Source of the DNA: DATBRV01 sp036560145
GTDB lineage: Bacteria; Myxococcota_A; UBA9160; SMWR01
Length of the DNA: 64,000 nucleotides
Direction of reading: 5' to 3'
Assembly (NCBI GenBank): GCA_036560145.1
Contig: DATBRV010000123.1
Location: 1-64,000, forward strand
In this document: positions 50,095 through 58,758 of the stretch, piece by piece
How positions within the stretch are numbered: position 1 is the first letter of the stretch
Layout of the letters: the number at the start of each line of letters is the position of its first letter
The notes under the pieces: generated by a model
Databases searched by the model: none
What the model was told of the DNA's origin: nothing
The model's input: the letters and a program-made list of their open reading frames with translations, nothing else
Position numbers and translations under genes: made by a program

Positions 50095-51561
50095 GTGGGC
50101 GCCGTCTTCGATTCGCTGTCGGAGCTGTCCCAGAAGCTCGCTTCGCGCGAGGTCTCCTCGCTCGAGCTGGTGGGCGCCGCGCTCGCGCGCGCGGACGCGA
50201 CGCAGTCCACGCTGCACGCCTTCGTCGGCCTGCGTCCCGCGAACGCGCGTGCCGAGGCCGAGCAGTCCGACGCCCGCCGTCGCCGCGGCGAGCCGCGCTC
50301 GCCTCTCGACGGCATCCCGATCGCGATCAAGGACAACATGGTGCAGACGGGAGAGCCCACGACCTGCGCGTCGCGCATCCTCGAGGGCTTCGTCTCCCCC
50401 TACACCGCCACCGCGGTGGCGCGGCTCGAGCACGCGGGCGCCGTCGTGATCGGCCGGACGAACATGGACGAGTTCGCGATGGGCTCTTCGACCGAGCATT
50501 CGAGCTCGGGGCCGACCCGCAATCCGTGGCGTCTGGCGAGCACCCCTGGTGGCTCCTCGGGCGGCTCGGCCGCGGCGGTCGCGGCGGGCATCGTGCCCGC
50601 GGCGCTGGGCAGCGACACCGGCGGCTCGATCCGCCAGCCGGCGTCCTTCTGCGGTGTGGTGGGGATCAAGCCGACCTACGGAAGGGTCTCGCGCTGGGGG
50701 CTGGTCGCCTTCGCCTCCTCCCTCGACCAGATCGGCGTCTTCACGCGCAGCGCGCGCGACGCCGCCAGCCTGCTCGAGCGGATCAGCGGCCACGACCCCT
50801 CCGATTCGACGTCGATCCCGGAGCCGGCCCCGGAGCTGGCGTCCGCGCTGGACGGCGACGTCTCCGGCCTGGTGGTGGGCCTGCCCAGGGAATGCTTCGT
50901 CGCGGAGGGAGTCGATCCCGGTGTGCTCGCGGCGGTCGAGGGCGCGGTGGCCGAGCTGGAGCGGGCGGGCGCGAAGGTGCGCGAGGTCTCGCTGCCGCAC
51001 ACCCGGCACGCGATCGCCACCTACTACCTGATCGCCACCGCCGAGGCCTCCAGCAATCTGGCCCGCTACGACGGTGTCCGCTACGGCCGCCGCGCGAGCG
51101 GCGCTCGCAACCTCACCGAGATGTACGAGCGCACGCGCTCGGAGGGATTCGGCGAGGAGGTGAAGCGGCGGATCCTGCTCGGCACCTACGTGCTCTCGGC
51201 GGGGTACTACGACGCGTACTACCGCAAGGCGCAGCAGGTGCGCACGCTGCTGCGCGGCGATTTCGAGCGCGCATTCGGCGCCTGCGACGTGATCGTCACC
51301 CCCACCTGCCCCGAGGTGGCGTTCGATCTGGGCGCGAAGACCTCCGACCCGCTGGCCATGTATCTCTCGGACATCTACACGGTCTCGGCGAACCTGGCCG
51401 GGATCCCGGGCCTCTCGATCCCGTGCGGCCTGGTGCGCGGGCTGCCGGTCGGACTGCAATTGCTCGGCCCCGCGCTCGGCGAGGCCGTCCTGCTGCGAAT
51501 GGCCGACGCTTTCGAGCGTCGCACGCCGCACCAGGCGCGGCGGCCGGAGGGCTTCCCGTGA
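50095..51561 (+). CDS. gatA: Asp-tRNA(Asn)/Glu-tRNA(Gln) amidotransferase subunit A
   Basis: The product (488 aa) is the amidase that releases ammonia from glutamine. The Ser-cisSer-Lys triad is visible as Lys in PIAIKDN, Ser in STPGGSSGGSAAAVAAG and the nucleophile Ser in LGSDTGGSIRQPASFCG. GRTNMDEFAMGSSTEHS and KPTYGRVSRWGLVAFASSLD are typical of GatA. GTG 50095 follows gatC by 1 nt, and the stop overlaps gatB as GTGA. Together they imply that the organism uses indirect aminoacylation for Gln and/or Asn. Confidence 0.97.
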   Translation: MGAVFDSLSELSQKLASREVSSLELVGAALARADATQSTLHAFVGLRPANARAEAEQSDARRRRGEPRSPLDGIPIAIKDNMVQTGEPTTCASRILEGFVSPYTATAVARLEHAGAVVIGRTNMDEFAMGSSTEHSSSGPTRNPWRLASTPGGSSGGSAAAVAAGIVPAALGSDTGGSIRQPASFCGVVGIKPTYGRVSRWGLVAFASSLDQIGVFTRSARDAASLLERISGHDPSDSTSIPEPAPELASALDGDVSGLVVGLPRECFVAEGVDPGVLAAVEGAVAELERAGAKVREVSLPHTRHAIATYYLIATAEASSNLARYDGVRYGRRASGARNLTEMYERTRSEGFGEEVKRRILLGTYVLSAGYYDAYYRKAQQVRTLLRGDFERAFGACDVIVTPTCPEVAFDLGAKTSDPLAMYLSDIYTVSANLAGIPGLSIPCGLVRGLPVGLQLLGPALGEAVLLRMADAFERRTPHQARRPEGFP

Positions 51562-53033
51562 GCGCGCCCGCGCATCCGCGCTTCGAGGTGGTGATCGGGC
51601 TCGAGGTGCACACGCAGCTGCGCACCGAGTCGAAGCTCTTCAGCCCGGCGCCGGTCAGCTACGGCCTGCCCCCGAACCACAGCGTGCATCCGATCTGCCT
51701 CGCGCTTCCCGGGGTGCTCCCGACGCTGAACGCGCGCGCGGTGGAGCTCGCGATCCGCGCCGCGCTCGCGACCCATTGCAAGGTGCACCCCCGTTCGATC
51801 TTCGCGCGCAAGAACTACTTCTACCCCGACCTTCCCAAGGGCTACCAGATCTCCCAGTACGAGGACCCGATCGCCACCGGCGGCTGGATCGAAGTGGCCC
51901 TCGAAGAGGGCGGCGAGGCGCGGACGAAGCGCGTGGGCCTCACGCGCATCCACATGGAAGAGGACGCGGGCAAGTCGATCCACGACGCGGCGGCGACGGG
52001 CGACAGCAGCCAGATCGACCTGAACCGCGCCGGGGTTCCGTTGCTCGAGATCGTCTCCGAGCCCGATCTGCGCTCTCCGGCGGAGGCGGCCGCGTATCTG
52101 CGCACGCTGCGCCAGATCCTCCGCTACATCGAGGTCTCCGACGCCGACCTGGAGAAGGGCCACTTCCGCTGCGACGCCAACGTCTCGCTGCGCAGGCCCG
52201 GCCAGAGCGCGCTCGGGACGCGCACCGAGCTGAAGAACCTGAACTCCTTCCGCTTCGTCGAGATGGCGCTGGAGGCCGAGATCGAACGGCAGGCAGGGGT
52301 TCTCGAGCGCGGCGGCCGCGTCCAGCAGGCCACCATGGCGTTCGATCCGAACACGCGCCGCACCCGGGTGCTCCGCCTGAAGGAGAACGCGGACGACTAT
52401 CGCTACTTCCCGGACCCCGATCTGATCCCGCTGATGCTCTCGGAGCAGCAGATCGATCGCGTGCGCGCCTCGCTGCCCGAGCTCGCCGAGCAGAAATGCG
52501 CGCGTTTCGTGCGCGAGTTCGGACTCTCGGAGTACGACGCCCGCCAGCTCACGGCCAGCCGCGCGTTCGCGGACTTCTTCGAGCAGGCCGCCGCGGCGCA
52601 CGGCACGCCGAAGACCGTCGCGAACTGGATGCTGCGCGATCTGCGCGAGGCGCTCTCCGCGCGCGAGTGCGAGATCGACGCGACGCCGGTCAGCGCGGCG
52701 AGCTTCGCCGCGCTGCTGGGCCTGGTCGACTCCGGCCGCCTCACCGCGAAGAGCGCGCGCGAGCTGGTGGGAGTCCTGGTCGCGGACGGCGGAAGCCCCG
52801 AGGAGCTGATGCGCGCGCGGGGTCTCGAGGCCGTCGCCGACACCGGCGTGCTGGAAGCGGCGGTGGCCGCGGTGATCTCCGAGAACGCCGAGAACGCGGA
52901 GCGCTACCGGAGCGGCGACGAGAAGATCCTGAACTTCCTGATGGGTCAGGTGATGCGCCGCACCGGGGGCAAGGCGAGCCCCGCCGCGGTGCGCGAGCTG
53001 CTGTCCCGCAAGCTCGCCGGAAAGCCTTCGTGA
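51558..53033 (+). CDS. gatB: Asp-tRNA(Asn)/Glu-tRNA(Gln) amidotransferase subunit B
   Basis: The product (491 aa) binds the mischarged tRNA and carries out ATP-dependent transamidation. It has EVVIGLEVHTQLRTESKLFS, YPDLPKGYQISQYEDPIA, RIHMEEDAGKSIHD, DLNRAGVPLLEIVSEPD, RCDANVSLR and GTRTELKNLNSFRF in the cradle domain. The helical and YqeY-like tail follow (KTVANWMLRDL, NFLMGQVMRRTGGKASP). GTG 51558 is within the end of gatA. Its TGA stop overlaps the next gene's GTG, so four genes are translationally chained. Confidence 0.97.
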   Translation: MSAPAHPRFEVVIGLEVHTQLRTESKLFSPAPVSYGLPPNHSVHPICLALPGVLPTLNARAVELAIRAALATHCKVHPRSIFARKNYFYPDLPKGYQISQYEDPIATGGWIEVALEEGGEARTKRVGLTRIHMEEDAGKSIHDAAATGDSSQIDLNRAGVPLLEIVSEPDLRSPAEAAAYLRTLRQILRYIEVSDADLEKGHFRCDANVSLRRPGQSALGTRTELKNLNSFRFVEMALEAEIERQAGVLERGGRVQQATMAFDPNTRRTRVLRLKENADDYRYFPDPDLIPLMLSEQQIDRVRASLPELAEQKCARFVREFGLSEYDARQLTASRAFADFFEQAAAAHGTPKTVANWMLRDLREALSARECEIDATPVSAASFAALLGLVDSGRLTAKSARELVGVLVADGGSPEELMRARGLEAVADTGVLEAAVAAVISENAENAERYRSGDEKILNFLMGQVMRRTGGKASPAAVRELLSRKLAGKPS

Positions 53034-55132
53034 GACGGCTGCTGGGCGCCGCCCTGGTGTTGGCGGTGCTCGCGGCGCTCGGCCTCGGCGCGGCCCTCCT
53101 GCTGTTGCCACGCCTGGTCGCGGGCGACGCCGCGCGGGCGCGCATCGAGTCGGCCGCCGAGGCCGCGCTGGGACGCGCGCTGCGCTACCAGCGGCTCGAC
53201 GTCGGCCTGCTGCCTCCCTCGGTGGTGGTGGTCGAGCCGGCGATCGCGGGAGACACGCCGGAAGCCCCCCCGCTGGTGGACGCGCGGCGGATCTCGCTGC
53301 GCATCGCGCTGCTTCCCCTGCTGGCGCGCAAGCTGCTCGTCGACGGGCTGGTCGTCGACGGCGCGACGCTGCGCCTGCGGCGGACCGCGGCGGGCCTCGA
53401 GCTGCCGGGCCTGCGCGCGCCGGAAGCAGCCGGAGCCGGGGACGCCGCGCCGGCGACGGATGCCGCGGACGAGCCGCCGCGGCTGGCGGTGCGCAGGCTC
53501 GCGCTGCGCCGCTCGACGCTGATCCTCGAGGATGCCGCGGTGGAGCCGCCCGTGACCTGGGAGCTGCGCGAGCTGCGCGCGAAGCTGCGGGGCGACTCGC
53601 TCGGCGAGCCGCTCGACGTCGATGCCTCGTTCGAGCTGGCGAGCGGCGGGCGGGTCAAGGCCGAGGGCACGGTCACGCTCGCGGGCGAGGTCGATCTCGA
53701 TCTCGCGCTCGAGGAGGTCGCGCTGGCGCCCGTCGCCTCCTACCTCGAGGGCGGCGCGAGCGTCGCCGGCCTGGTGAGCGGCAGCCTCGAGCTGGAGGGT
53801 CCGCTGCGGAGCCCGAGCCGGGTCGTCGCCAAGCTCGCGTTTCGCGACGCCGACCTGCGCCTCGATGAGATCGCGCTGCGCGGCCCGCTGCGCCTGGAAG
53901 CCGACCTGACCCGAGCCTCCGGCGCGCCGAGCGGCCGCTTCGAAATCGACGCCACCGGAGCCGAGCTGGTCTATGGCGGCGCCTTCCGCAAGCCGCCCGG
54001 GACCTCGGCGACCGTCAGCGGCCGCATCGTGAGCGGGCCGGGCGGGACGCTCGGCTTCGACGATCTGAAGCTGCGGGTGCGCGATCTCGACGCCACCGCG
54101 GCGTTGCACGGCGGCCCGCGCATGCGGATCGACGTGCACGCGCCCCCCTTCGACCTGGCCGGCTGGGAAGCGCTTCTGCCCGCCCTCGCGCGCTGGCAGC
54201 TCGGCGGCCGCGTGGCGCCGGACGGGATCGCGATCGAGCAGGCGCCCCGCGAGCTCCACGGTCGCCTCGCCCTCGACGGAGTCCGCGCGACGAGTTCGCA
54301 CGGCGGCGTGCTCGTGCTCCGCGGCGCGCTCGTCGGCGAAGGCGCCCGCGTGCGCGGCGAGGCGCTCGAGCTGCTGGCGGCCGACCAGCCCTTCCGGGTC
54401 GATGCGGAGCTCGCGGATCTGGACTCCCCGGCGCCGCGCTGGCAGCTGCGTTTCGAAGGCCACGACGCCGACGTGAACCGGCTGCTGGGCGGCTTCGGGG
54501 GAAGGCGCGATGCGCTGCACGGCCGGCTCGCCATCTCCGGCGATCTCGGCCTCCCGATCGACACCGGCGGAGATCCGCTCACGGCCCTCAGCGGCCGTGT
54601 GCGTCTCGAGATCCGGGATGGCCGGACGAAGGGGAGGTCGGTGCTCAAGACCAGCCTCGACGCGCTGACCGCGGTGGCGCGCCCGCTGCATCTGCTCAGC
54701 CGGGGATTCGAGACCCGCAGCGGCGGGGGGGACGGCGATCATTTCGAGTCGATCACCGGGAGCTTCGAGATCGCGGACGGGATCGCCCGCACCGACGATC
54801 TGCGCATCGTCGAGCGCGAGCACAGCATCGATTTGAGCGGGACGTTGCGCTTCTCCGATCTCGCGCTCGACATGCGCGGGAATCTCTCCTTCGTCCGCGA
54901 CGACGGCGGCGGGCCCGGCAGCGAGCGCCCGGGGATCCCCGTCGCGCGCGTGCGGGGAACCCTGGGAAACCCCGACGTCGAGGTCACCGCGGAAGCGGCA
55001 CGCAGCTTCGCGGCCGCCCTCGAGCCGAGCCGGCTCGGCAAGAAGCTCGGGCGGGCGCTCGACCCGGAAACGGCCCGGGAGCTCGCGGATGGGCTCGGCG
55101 GCCTGCTCCAGAAGGCCGTTCCGAAGCGCTGA
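53030..55132 (+). CDS. AsmA-family inner-membrane/periplasmic protein
   Basis: The product (700 aa) has one N-terminal membrane helix (RRLLGAALVLAVLAALGLGA) and a long beta-rich periplasmic region. It includes AAEAALGRALRYQRLDVGLL, the AsmA-type VVEPAIAG and VDARRISLRIALLPLL segments, and AsmA_2-like C-terminal repeats (GRVRLEIRDGRTKGRSVLKT, GSFEIADGIARTDDL). Proteins of this group form hydrophobic grooves for phospholipid transport to the outer membrane. Translation starts by GTGA overlap with gatB, an unusual partner; the coupling suggests transcriptional economy rather than a shared function. Confidence 0.85.
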   Translation: MRRLLGAALVLAVLAALGLGAALLLLPRLVAGDAARARIESAAEAALGRALRYQRLDVGLLPPSVVVVEPAIAGDTPEAPPLVDARRISLRIALLPLLARKLLVDGLVVDGATLRLRRTAAGLELPGLRAPEAAGAGDAAPATDAADEPPRLAVRRLALRRSTLILEDAAVEPPVTWELRELRAKLRGDSLGEPLDVDASFELASGGRVKAEGTVTLAGEVDLDLALEEVALAPVASYLEGGASVAGLVSGSLELEGPLRSPSRVVAKLAFRDADLRLDEIALRGPLRLEADLTRASGAPSGRFEIDATGAELVYGGAFRKPPGTSATVSGRIVSGPGGTLGFDDLKLRVRDLDATAALHGGPRMRIDVHAPPFDLAGWEALLPALARWQLGGRVAPDGIAIEQAPRELHGRLALDGVRATSSHGGVLVLRGALVGEGARVRGEALELLAADQPFRVDAELADLDSPAPRWQLRFEGHDADVNRLLGGFGGRRDALHGRLAISGDLGLPIDTGGDPLTALSGRVRLEIRDGRTKGRSVLKTSLDALTAVARPLHLLSRGFETRSGGGDGDHFESITGSFEIADGIARTDDLRIVEREHSIDLSGTLRFSDLALDMRGNLSFVRDDGGGPGSERPGIPVARVRGTLGNPDVEVTAEAARSFAAALEPSRLGKKLGRALDPETARELADGLGGLLQKAVPKR

Positions 55133-55135
55133 TCG

Positions 55136-55164
55136 CAGCCCGGAGCCCGAGGCTCCCCGGGCTG
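55136..55164 (+). terminator. Stem-loop after the gat-asmA operon
   Basis: CAGCCCGG + AGCC pair with GGCT + CCGGGCTG (one 2-nt bulge, CGA loop) right after the AsmA stop. The hairpin is strong but lacks a T-tract, so termination is uncertain. Confidence 0.45.
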
Positions 55165-55258
55165 GTGACCGGGCGCACGGACCCTCCCCGAATCCCGTGT
55201 TGAATTCCCTTCAAGTTGATCCCTTCGGGTGGACGATAAACCGGTCTCGAGGGGCGAG

Positions 55259-57226
55259 ATGGGCGGATCCATCCTCTGCGTCGACAACGATCGGAATCTC
55301 TGCCAGATCCTGGCCAAAGCCTTGCGGGGCGAGGGCTATCGGGTGACGACGGCGTTCGACGGCGACCTCGCGCTCGAGGCGATCCGCGTCACCCCCCCGG
55401 ATCTCGTGCTGCTCGATCTGATGCTTCCCAAGCGCGATGGCTTCGCCGTGCTCGAGGCGCTCCGCGCGCTGCCGGCCCCCGTGTGCCAGCTGCCCGTCGT
55501 GCTGATCTCGGGCTGCTCGCCGACACCGGAGTACAAGCGCCGGGCCGAGTCGCTGCGGGCGGTCGGGCTGCTCCGCAAGCCCGTCTCGCTCGAGATGCTG
55601 CTCTCGGTGGTGGCGCGTGAGCTGGGTCGGCCTCGCGAGCTGACGCCCCGGCGCGCTGCCAAGAGCCCGCCGGCGGACGCGGAATCTGAACTCAGCGGCT
55701 CTTTCGAGCAGCTGTCGTTCCCGGCGCTGATCCACCACCTCCACGGGCTGCGCGCCACCGGCGTTCTGCACGTGAGCTACGAGCGCAAGCGCAAGTGGGT
55801 GCGCCTGAACGACGGCTACCCGATCGCGGTCCGCTCGAATCTCGTGGGCGAGTGTCTCGGCAACTTCCTGGTGCGCGCCGGACGGATCACCGCATCGGAT
55901 CTGGCCGAGTCGCGCACACGCATGAAGCCGGGAAAGCTCCAGGGCGAGATCCTGGTCGCCATGGACCTGCTCTCGGAGGAGGAGATCGCGACCGCGCTGC
56001 GCAGCCAGGCGGACGAGAAGCTGTTCGAGATCTTCACCTGGCCGACGGGCGCCTTCCGGTTCGAGGCCGGCGGCAACCTGCAGCGGGCGAACGATCTCGC
56101 CGTGGATCGCAGCCCGGCGAACCTGATCCTGGAGGGCGTGCGCACGCGCCTGCCGCTCGAGCGCATCGATGCCAGCTTCGCGGCGAACTCGCACTGCCTG
56201 CTCGGATTGGCGGAGAGCCCCTTCTACCGCTTCCAGGAGGTGGATCTCGACGCGGCGCAGCAGAAGCTGGTGCGCAACCTCGAGAAGCCGCGCCGACTGG
56301 TCGAGTTCATCGGCGCCGACGAGGGCATCCGGCGGACCCTGTACGCGCTGATCGCGGCGGGCATGCTGGAGCTGCGCGGGGAGGCCTCCGACGCGCCGCC
56401 GGCCGCGGCGCGCAGCGCCGGCAAGGCCGCCAAGACGCCCCGACCGGCGCCCCGGCGGGAGAAGCCGACGCCGCTGCGGGAGGTCGTGCGCTCGGCGCAC
56501 GACGACGCGAAGCCGGCGGAGCTGACGCAGCTCGCGCAGCAGTTCCGCGGACAAGGCCCCTTCCAGATCCTGGGGATTGCGGAGAACGCGAGCGCGGAAG
56601 AGATCCAGACCGCCTACGGCAGGCTCTGCGAGCGCACGCATCCGGACCGCGTGAGCCACGCGGGCGAGGCGGTGAAGGCGCTCGCGGCCGAGGTCTTCGC
56701 GATCGTTGCGAACGCCTACGAGACGGTGACGGATCCCCGGCGCCGCCAGGAGTACGTGCTCGGCCAGCGCAAGGCCGACCGCGAAGCCGCAGAGCTGGCC
56801 GAAGGCCGGCGCGCCCTCGACGCCGAGATCCAGTTCCAGCAGGGCGACGCGGCCATGCGCGCGCGCGACTACTCCACCGCGCTGCGCTGCTTCGGTCGCG
56901 CGCTCGAGCTCTACCCCGAAGAGGGCGAGTACCACGCGCATTACGGCTGGGTGCTGCACCTCAGCCATCCGAACGACACGGCGATGGCCTCCGAGGCGAT
57001 GGAGCACGTGCAGCGCGCGCTCAAGCTGGCGCCGGATCGCGAGAAGCCCTACCTGTTCATGGGTCGCCTGTGCAAGGCGATCGGCCGCGCCGACGCGGCG
57101 GAGAAGATGTTCGCGCGCGCGCTGAAGATCCAACCGGATTGCCTCGATGCGCTGCGCGAGCTCCGCCTGATCAACATGCGGCGTGAGAAGGGAAAGAGCC
57201 TCATCGGGCGTCTGCTCCGCCGGTGA
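55259..57226 (+). CDS. Receiver - PATAN (DUF4388) - J domain - TPR fusion protein
   Basis: The product (655 aa) starts with a response-regulator receiver (ILCVDNDRN, phosphoacceptor Asp53 in LVLLDLMLP, Lys107 in LLRKPVS). A DUF4388/PATAN region follows at ~147-300 (LSGSFEQLSFPALIHHLHGL, FRFEAGG). Then comes a complete J domain at ~433-495 with PFQILGI and the HPD tripeptide (461-463), and C-terminal TPRs (~530-640). The J domain should recruit DnaK and the PATAN part usually serves protein interaction, so this is a phosphorylation-gated co-chaperone or adaptor candidate. ATG 55259 with GAGGGGCGAG is preferred to GTG 55229. No histidine kinase is adjacent. Confidence 0.85.
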   Translation: MGGSILCVDNDRNLCQILAKALRGEGYRVTTAFDGDLALEAIRVTPPDLVLLDLMLPKRDGFAVLEALRALPAPVCQLPVVLISGCSPTPEYKRRAESLRAVGLLRKPVSLEMLLSVVARELGRPRELTPRRAAKSPPADAESELSGSFEQLSFPALIHHLHGLRATGVLHVSYERKRKWVRLNDGYPIAVRSNLVGECLGNFLVRAGRITASDLAESRTRMKPGKLQGEILVAMDLLSEEEIATALRSQADEKLFEIFTWPTGAFRFEAGGNLQRANDLAVDRSPANLILEGVRTRLPLERIDASFAANSHCLLGLAESPFYRFQEVDLDAAQQKLVRNLEKPRRLVEFIGADEGIRRTLYALIAAGMLELRGEASDAPPAAARSAGKAAKTPRPAPRREKPTPLREVVRSAHDDAKPAELTQLAQQFRGQGPFQILGIAENASAEEIQTAYGRLCERTHPDRVSHAGEAVKALAAEVFAIVANAYETVTDPRRRQEYVLGQRKADREAAELAEGRRALDAEIQFQQGDAAMRARDYSTALRCFGRALELYPEEGEYHAHYGWVLHLSHPNDTAMASEAMEHVQRALKLAPDREKPYLFMGRLCKAIGRADAAEKMFARALKIQPDCLDALRELRLINMRREKGKSLIGRLLRR

Positions 57227-57247
57227 CGGCCGGAGGAGGCGGGGTCG

Positions 57248-58171
57248 ATGGGAGTTCGGGTCCAGGGCGAGCAAATCTGGCTGGACGGCGCCTTCGTGCC
57301 CTGGGCGGACGCCAGGGTCCACGTCCTCACCCACACCCTCCACTACGGCCTCGGCGTCTTCGAGGGCATCCGCTGTTATCGCACCGCCGACGGGCGCTCC
57401 GCGGTGTTCCGCATGGGCGATCACGTCCGCCGGCTCTTCGATTCGGCGCGCATCAACCTGCTCGAGATCCGCCACACGCCCCAGCAGATCGAGGAGGCGA
57501 TCCTCGAATCGCTGCGCCTCAACCACCTTCCCGAGGGCTATGTCCGCCCGATCGCGTTCCTGGGCGACGGCGAGATGGGGCTCAACCCGGGCGGCAATCC
57601 GGTGCGCACGGCGGTGATCGCGTGGGCCTGGGGCAAGTACCTGGGCGAGGAGTCGATGGAGCGCGGGATCCGCGCCAAGGTCTCGAGCTTCTGCCGCCAT
57701 CACGTCAACGCCAAGATGACCAAGGGCAAGACCTGCGGGGACTACGTGAACTCGATCCTCGCCAAGCGCGAAGCGCTGCTCGACGGCTACGACGAGGCGG
57801 TGATGCTCGACACGCAGGGGTGTGTCGCCGAAGCGAGCGGCGAGAACATCTTCGTGGTGCGCGACGGCGTGCTGCGCACGCCGCCCCTGCACAGCGTGCT
57901 GGACGGCATCACCCGCGCGACGGTGATCGAGCTGGCGAAGGACGCGGGCCTGCCCTTCGAGGAGCGGACCATCACCCGCGACGAGCTCTACGTCGCCGAC
58001 GAGATCTTCCTGACCGGCACCGCCGCCGAGGTGACGCCGATCCGGGAGGTGGATCGCCGCCCGATCGGCGCTGGCCGGCGCGGGCCGCTGACCCAGCGGC
58101 TACAGCGGAGCTACTTCGACGTGGTGGCCGGCCGGGAGCGCAAGTACGAGCGCTGGCTCACGTTTCTGTAG
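57248..58171 (+). CDS. ilvE: Branched-chain amino acid aminotransferase
   Basis: The product (307 aa, normal length) is a fold-type IV PLP enzyme that transfers amino groups in Ile, Leu and Val synthesis. Signatures are HTLHYGLGVFEGIRCYRT, RLFDSARIN, PIAFLGDGEMGLNP, KMTKGKTCGDYVNSILAKRE (containing the PLP Lys), EASGENIFVVRDG and FLTGTAAEVTPIREVDRR. GGAGGAGG lies before the ATG. It sits 21 nt after the fusion-protein gene and may be co-transcribed, though the functions look unrelated. Confidence 0.95.
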   Translation: MGVRVQGEQIWLDGAFVPWADARVHVLTHTLHYGLGVFEGIRCYRTADGRSAVFRMGDHVRRLFDSARINLLEIRHTPQQIEEAILESLRLNHLPEGYVRPIAFLGDGEMGLNPGGNPVRTAVIAWAWGKYLGEESMERGIRAKVSSFCRHHVNAKMTKGKTCGDYVNSILAKREALLDGYDEAVMLDTQGCVAEASGENIFVVRDGVLRTPPLHSVLDGITRATVIELAKDAGLPFEERTITRDELYVADEIFLTGTAAEVTPIREVDRRPIGAGRRGPLTQRLQRSYFDVVAGRERKYERWLTFL

Positions 58172-58196
58172 ATCCCGGCCGGCTCGAAAATCGCTC

Positions 58197-58225
58197 TTGG
58201 CATTTGTATCACATCGTAATACAAT
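58197..58225 (+). promoter_or_regulatory. Sigma-70 promoter with embedded operator, leaderless
   Basis: TTGGCA (58197-58202), exactly 17 nt, TACAAT (58220-58225), followed 8 nt later by the ATG (58234) with no Shine-Dalgarno. The spacer and -10 contain an inverted repeat, TTGTAT (58204-58209) and ATACAA (58219-58224), 9 nt apart. Binding there would block RNA polymerase, which fits autorepression by the encoded ribbon-helix-helix protein. Confidence 0.7.
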
Positions 58226-58233
58226 GCGTCCCG

Positions 58234-58659
58234 ATGACGGACGCCGAGCCCCGACGCGAGCGCAAGGAGCGGGTCCTCCACACCCGCATCTCCCAGCAGC
58301 TGGCGGAGGACATCGGCCGCATGGCCGAGGATCTGCGCGTGCCGGTCTCGAACCTGGTGCGCAACGTGCTCGAGGAGGTCTTCAGCGTCGTCGAGACGGT
58401 CACCGACAACGTCGGCGAGCTGATCGAGGACGTGATGGACGAGGCGGGGCGCGCGCGCCGGCGCGGCGCGCGGGCGCCGCGCGAAGACGCTCCCGAGGTG
58501 CTCGGCTGGCAGGAGCTGATCCTCGCGCGCGAGGGCAGCTGCTCTGATTGCGCGGCGCCGCTCGCGCGCGGAGCGCGCGCCTACCTCGGCGTCACCGCGT
58601 CGGGAGCCAGCTCGCAGACGCTCTGCGCGGACTGTCTGGACGCGCGGCGACGGCCCTAG
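58234..58659 (+). CDS. Ribbon-helix-helix regulator with C-terminal zinc ribbon
   Basis: The product (141 aa) has an N-terminal RHH/CopG-like domain. A basic strand ERVLHTRISQQLAEDIGRMA leads into helices LRVPVSNLVRNVLEEVFSVV. After a helical, Arg-rich linker, the C-terminus holds two cysteine pairs, CSDC and CADC, in the spacing of a small zinc ribbon. RHH proteins bind DNA as dimers through the strand; the ribbon may sense metal or redox state or bind a partner. It is preceded by a promoter whose -35/-10 spacer holds a dyad of the right size, so it probably represses itself. The target regulon is unknown. Confidence 0.75.
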   Translation: MTDAEPRRERKERVLHTRISQQLAEDIGRMAEDLRVPVSNLVRNVLEEVFSVVETVTDNVGELIEDVMDEAGRARRRGARAPREDAPEVLGWQELILAREGSCSDCAAPLARGARAYLGVTASGASSQTLCADCLDARRRP

Positions 58660-58664
58660 CCTGG

Positions 58665-58758
58665 GGCCGGCCTGAATGAACTCCGCTCGCCTGCGGCCGG
58701 CCTGAATGAACTCCGCTCGCCTGCGGCTCGCTGCGCGCTTCGCTTGCGCGCGCTTCGC
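58665..58758 (+). repeat. Tandem and extended copies of the dispersed GC-rich repeat
   Basis: Two units beginning GGCCGGCCTGAATGAACTCC (58665-58696 and 58695-58726) follow each other with a 30-bp period. The second continues into CTCGCTGCGCGCTTCGCTTG and a further CGCGCTTCGCTTGC, up to the next gene's start. The same core is found inverted at 1-22 and 62391-62431. The stretch holds no gene. Confidence 0.75.
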
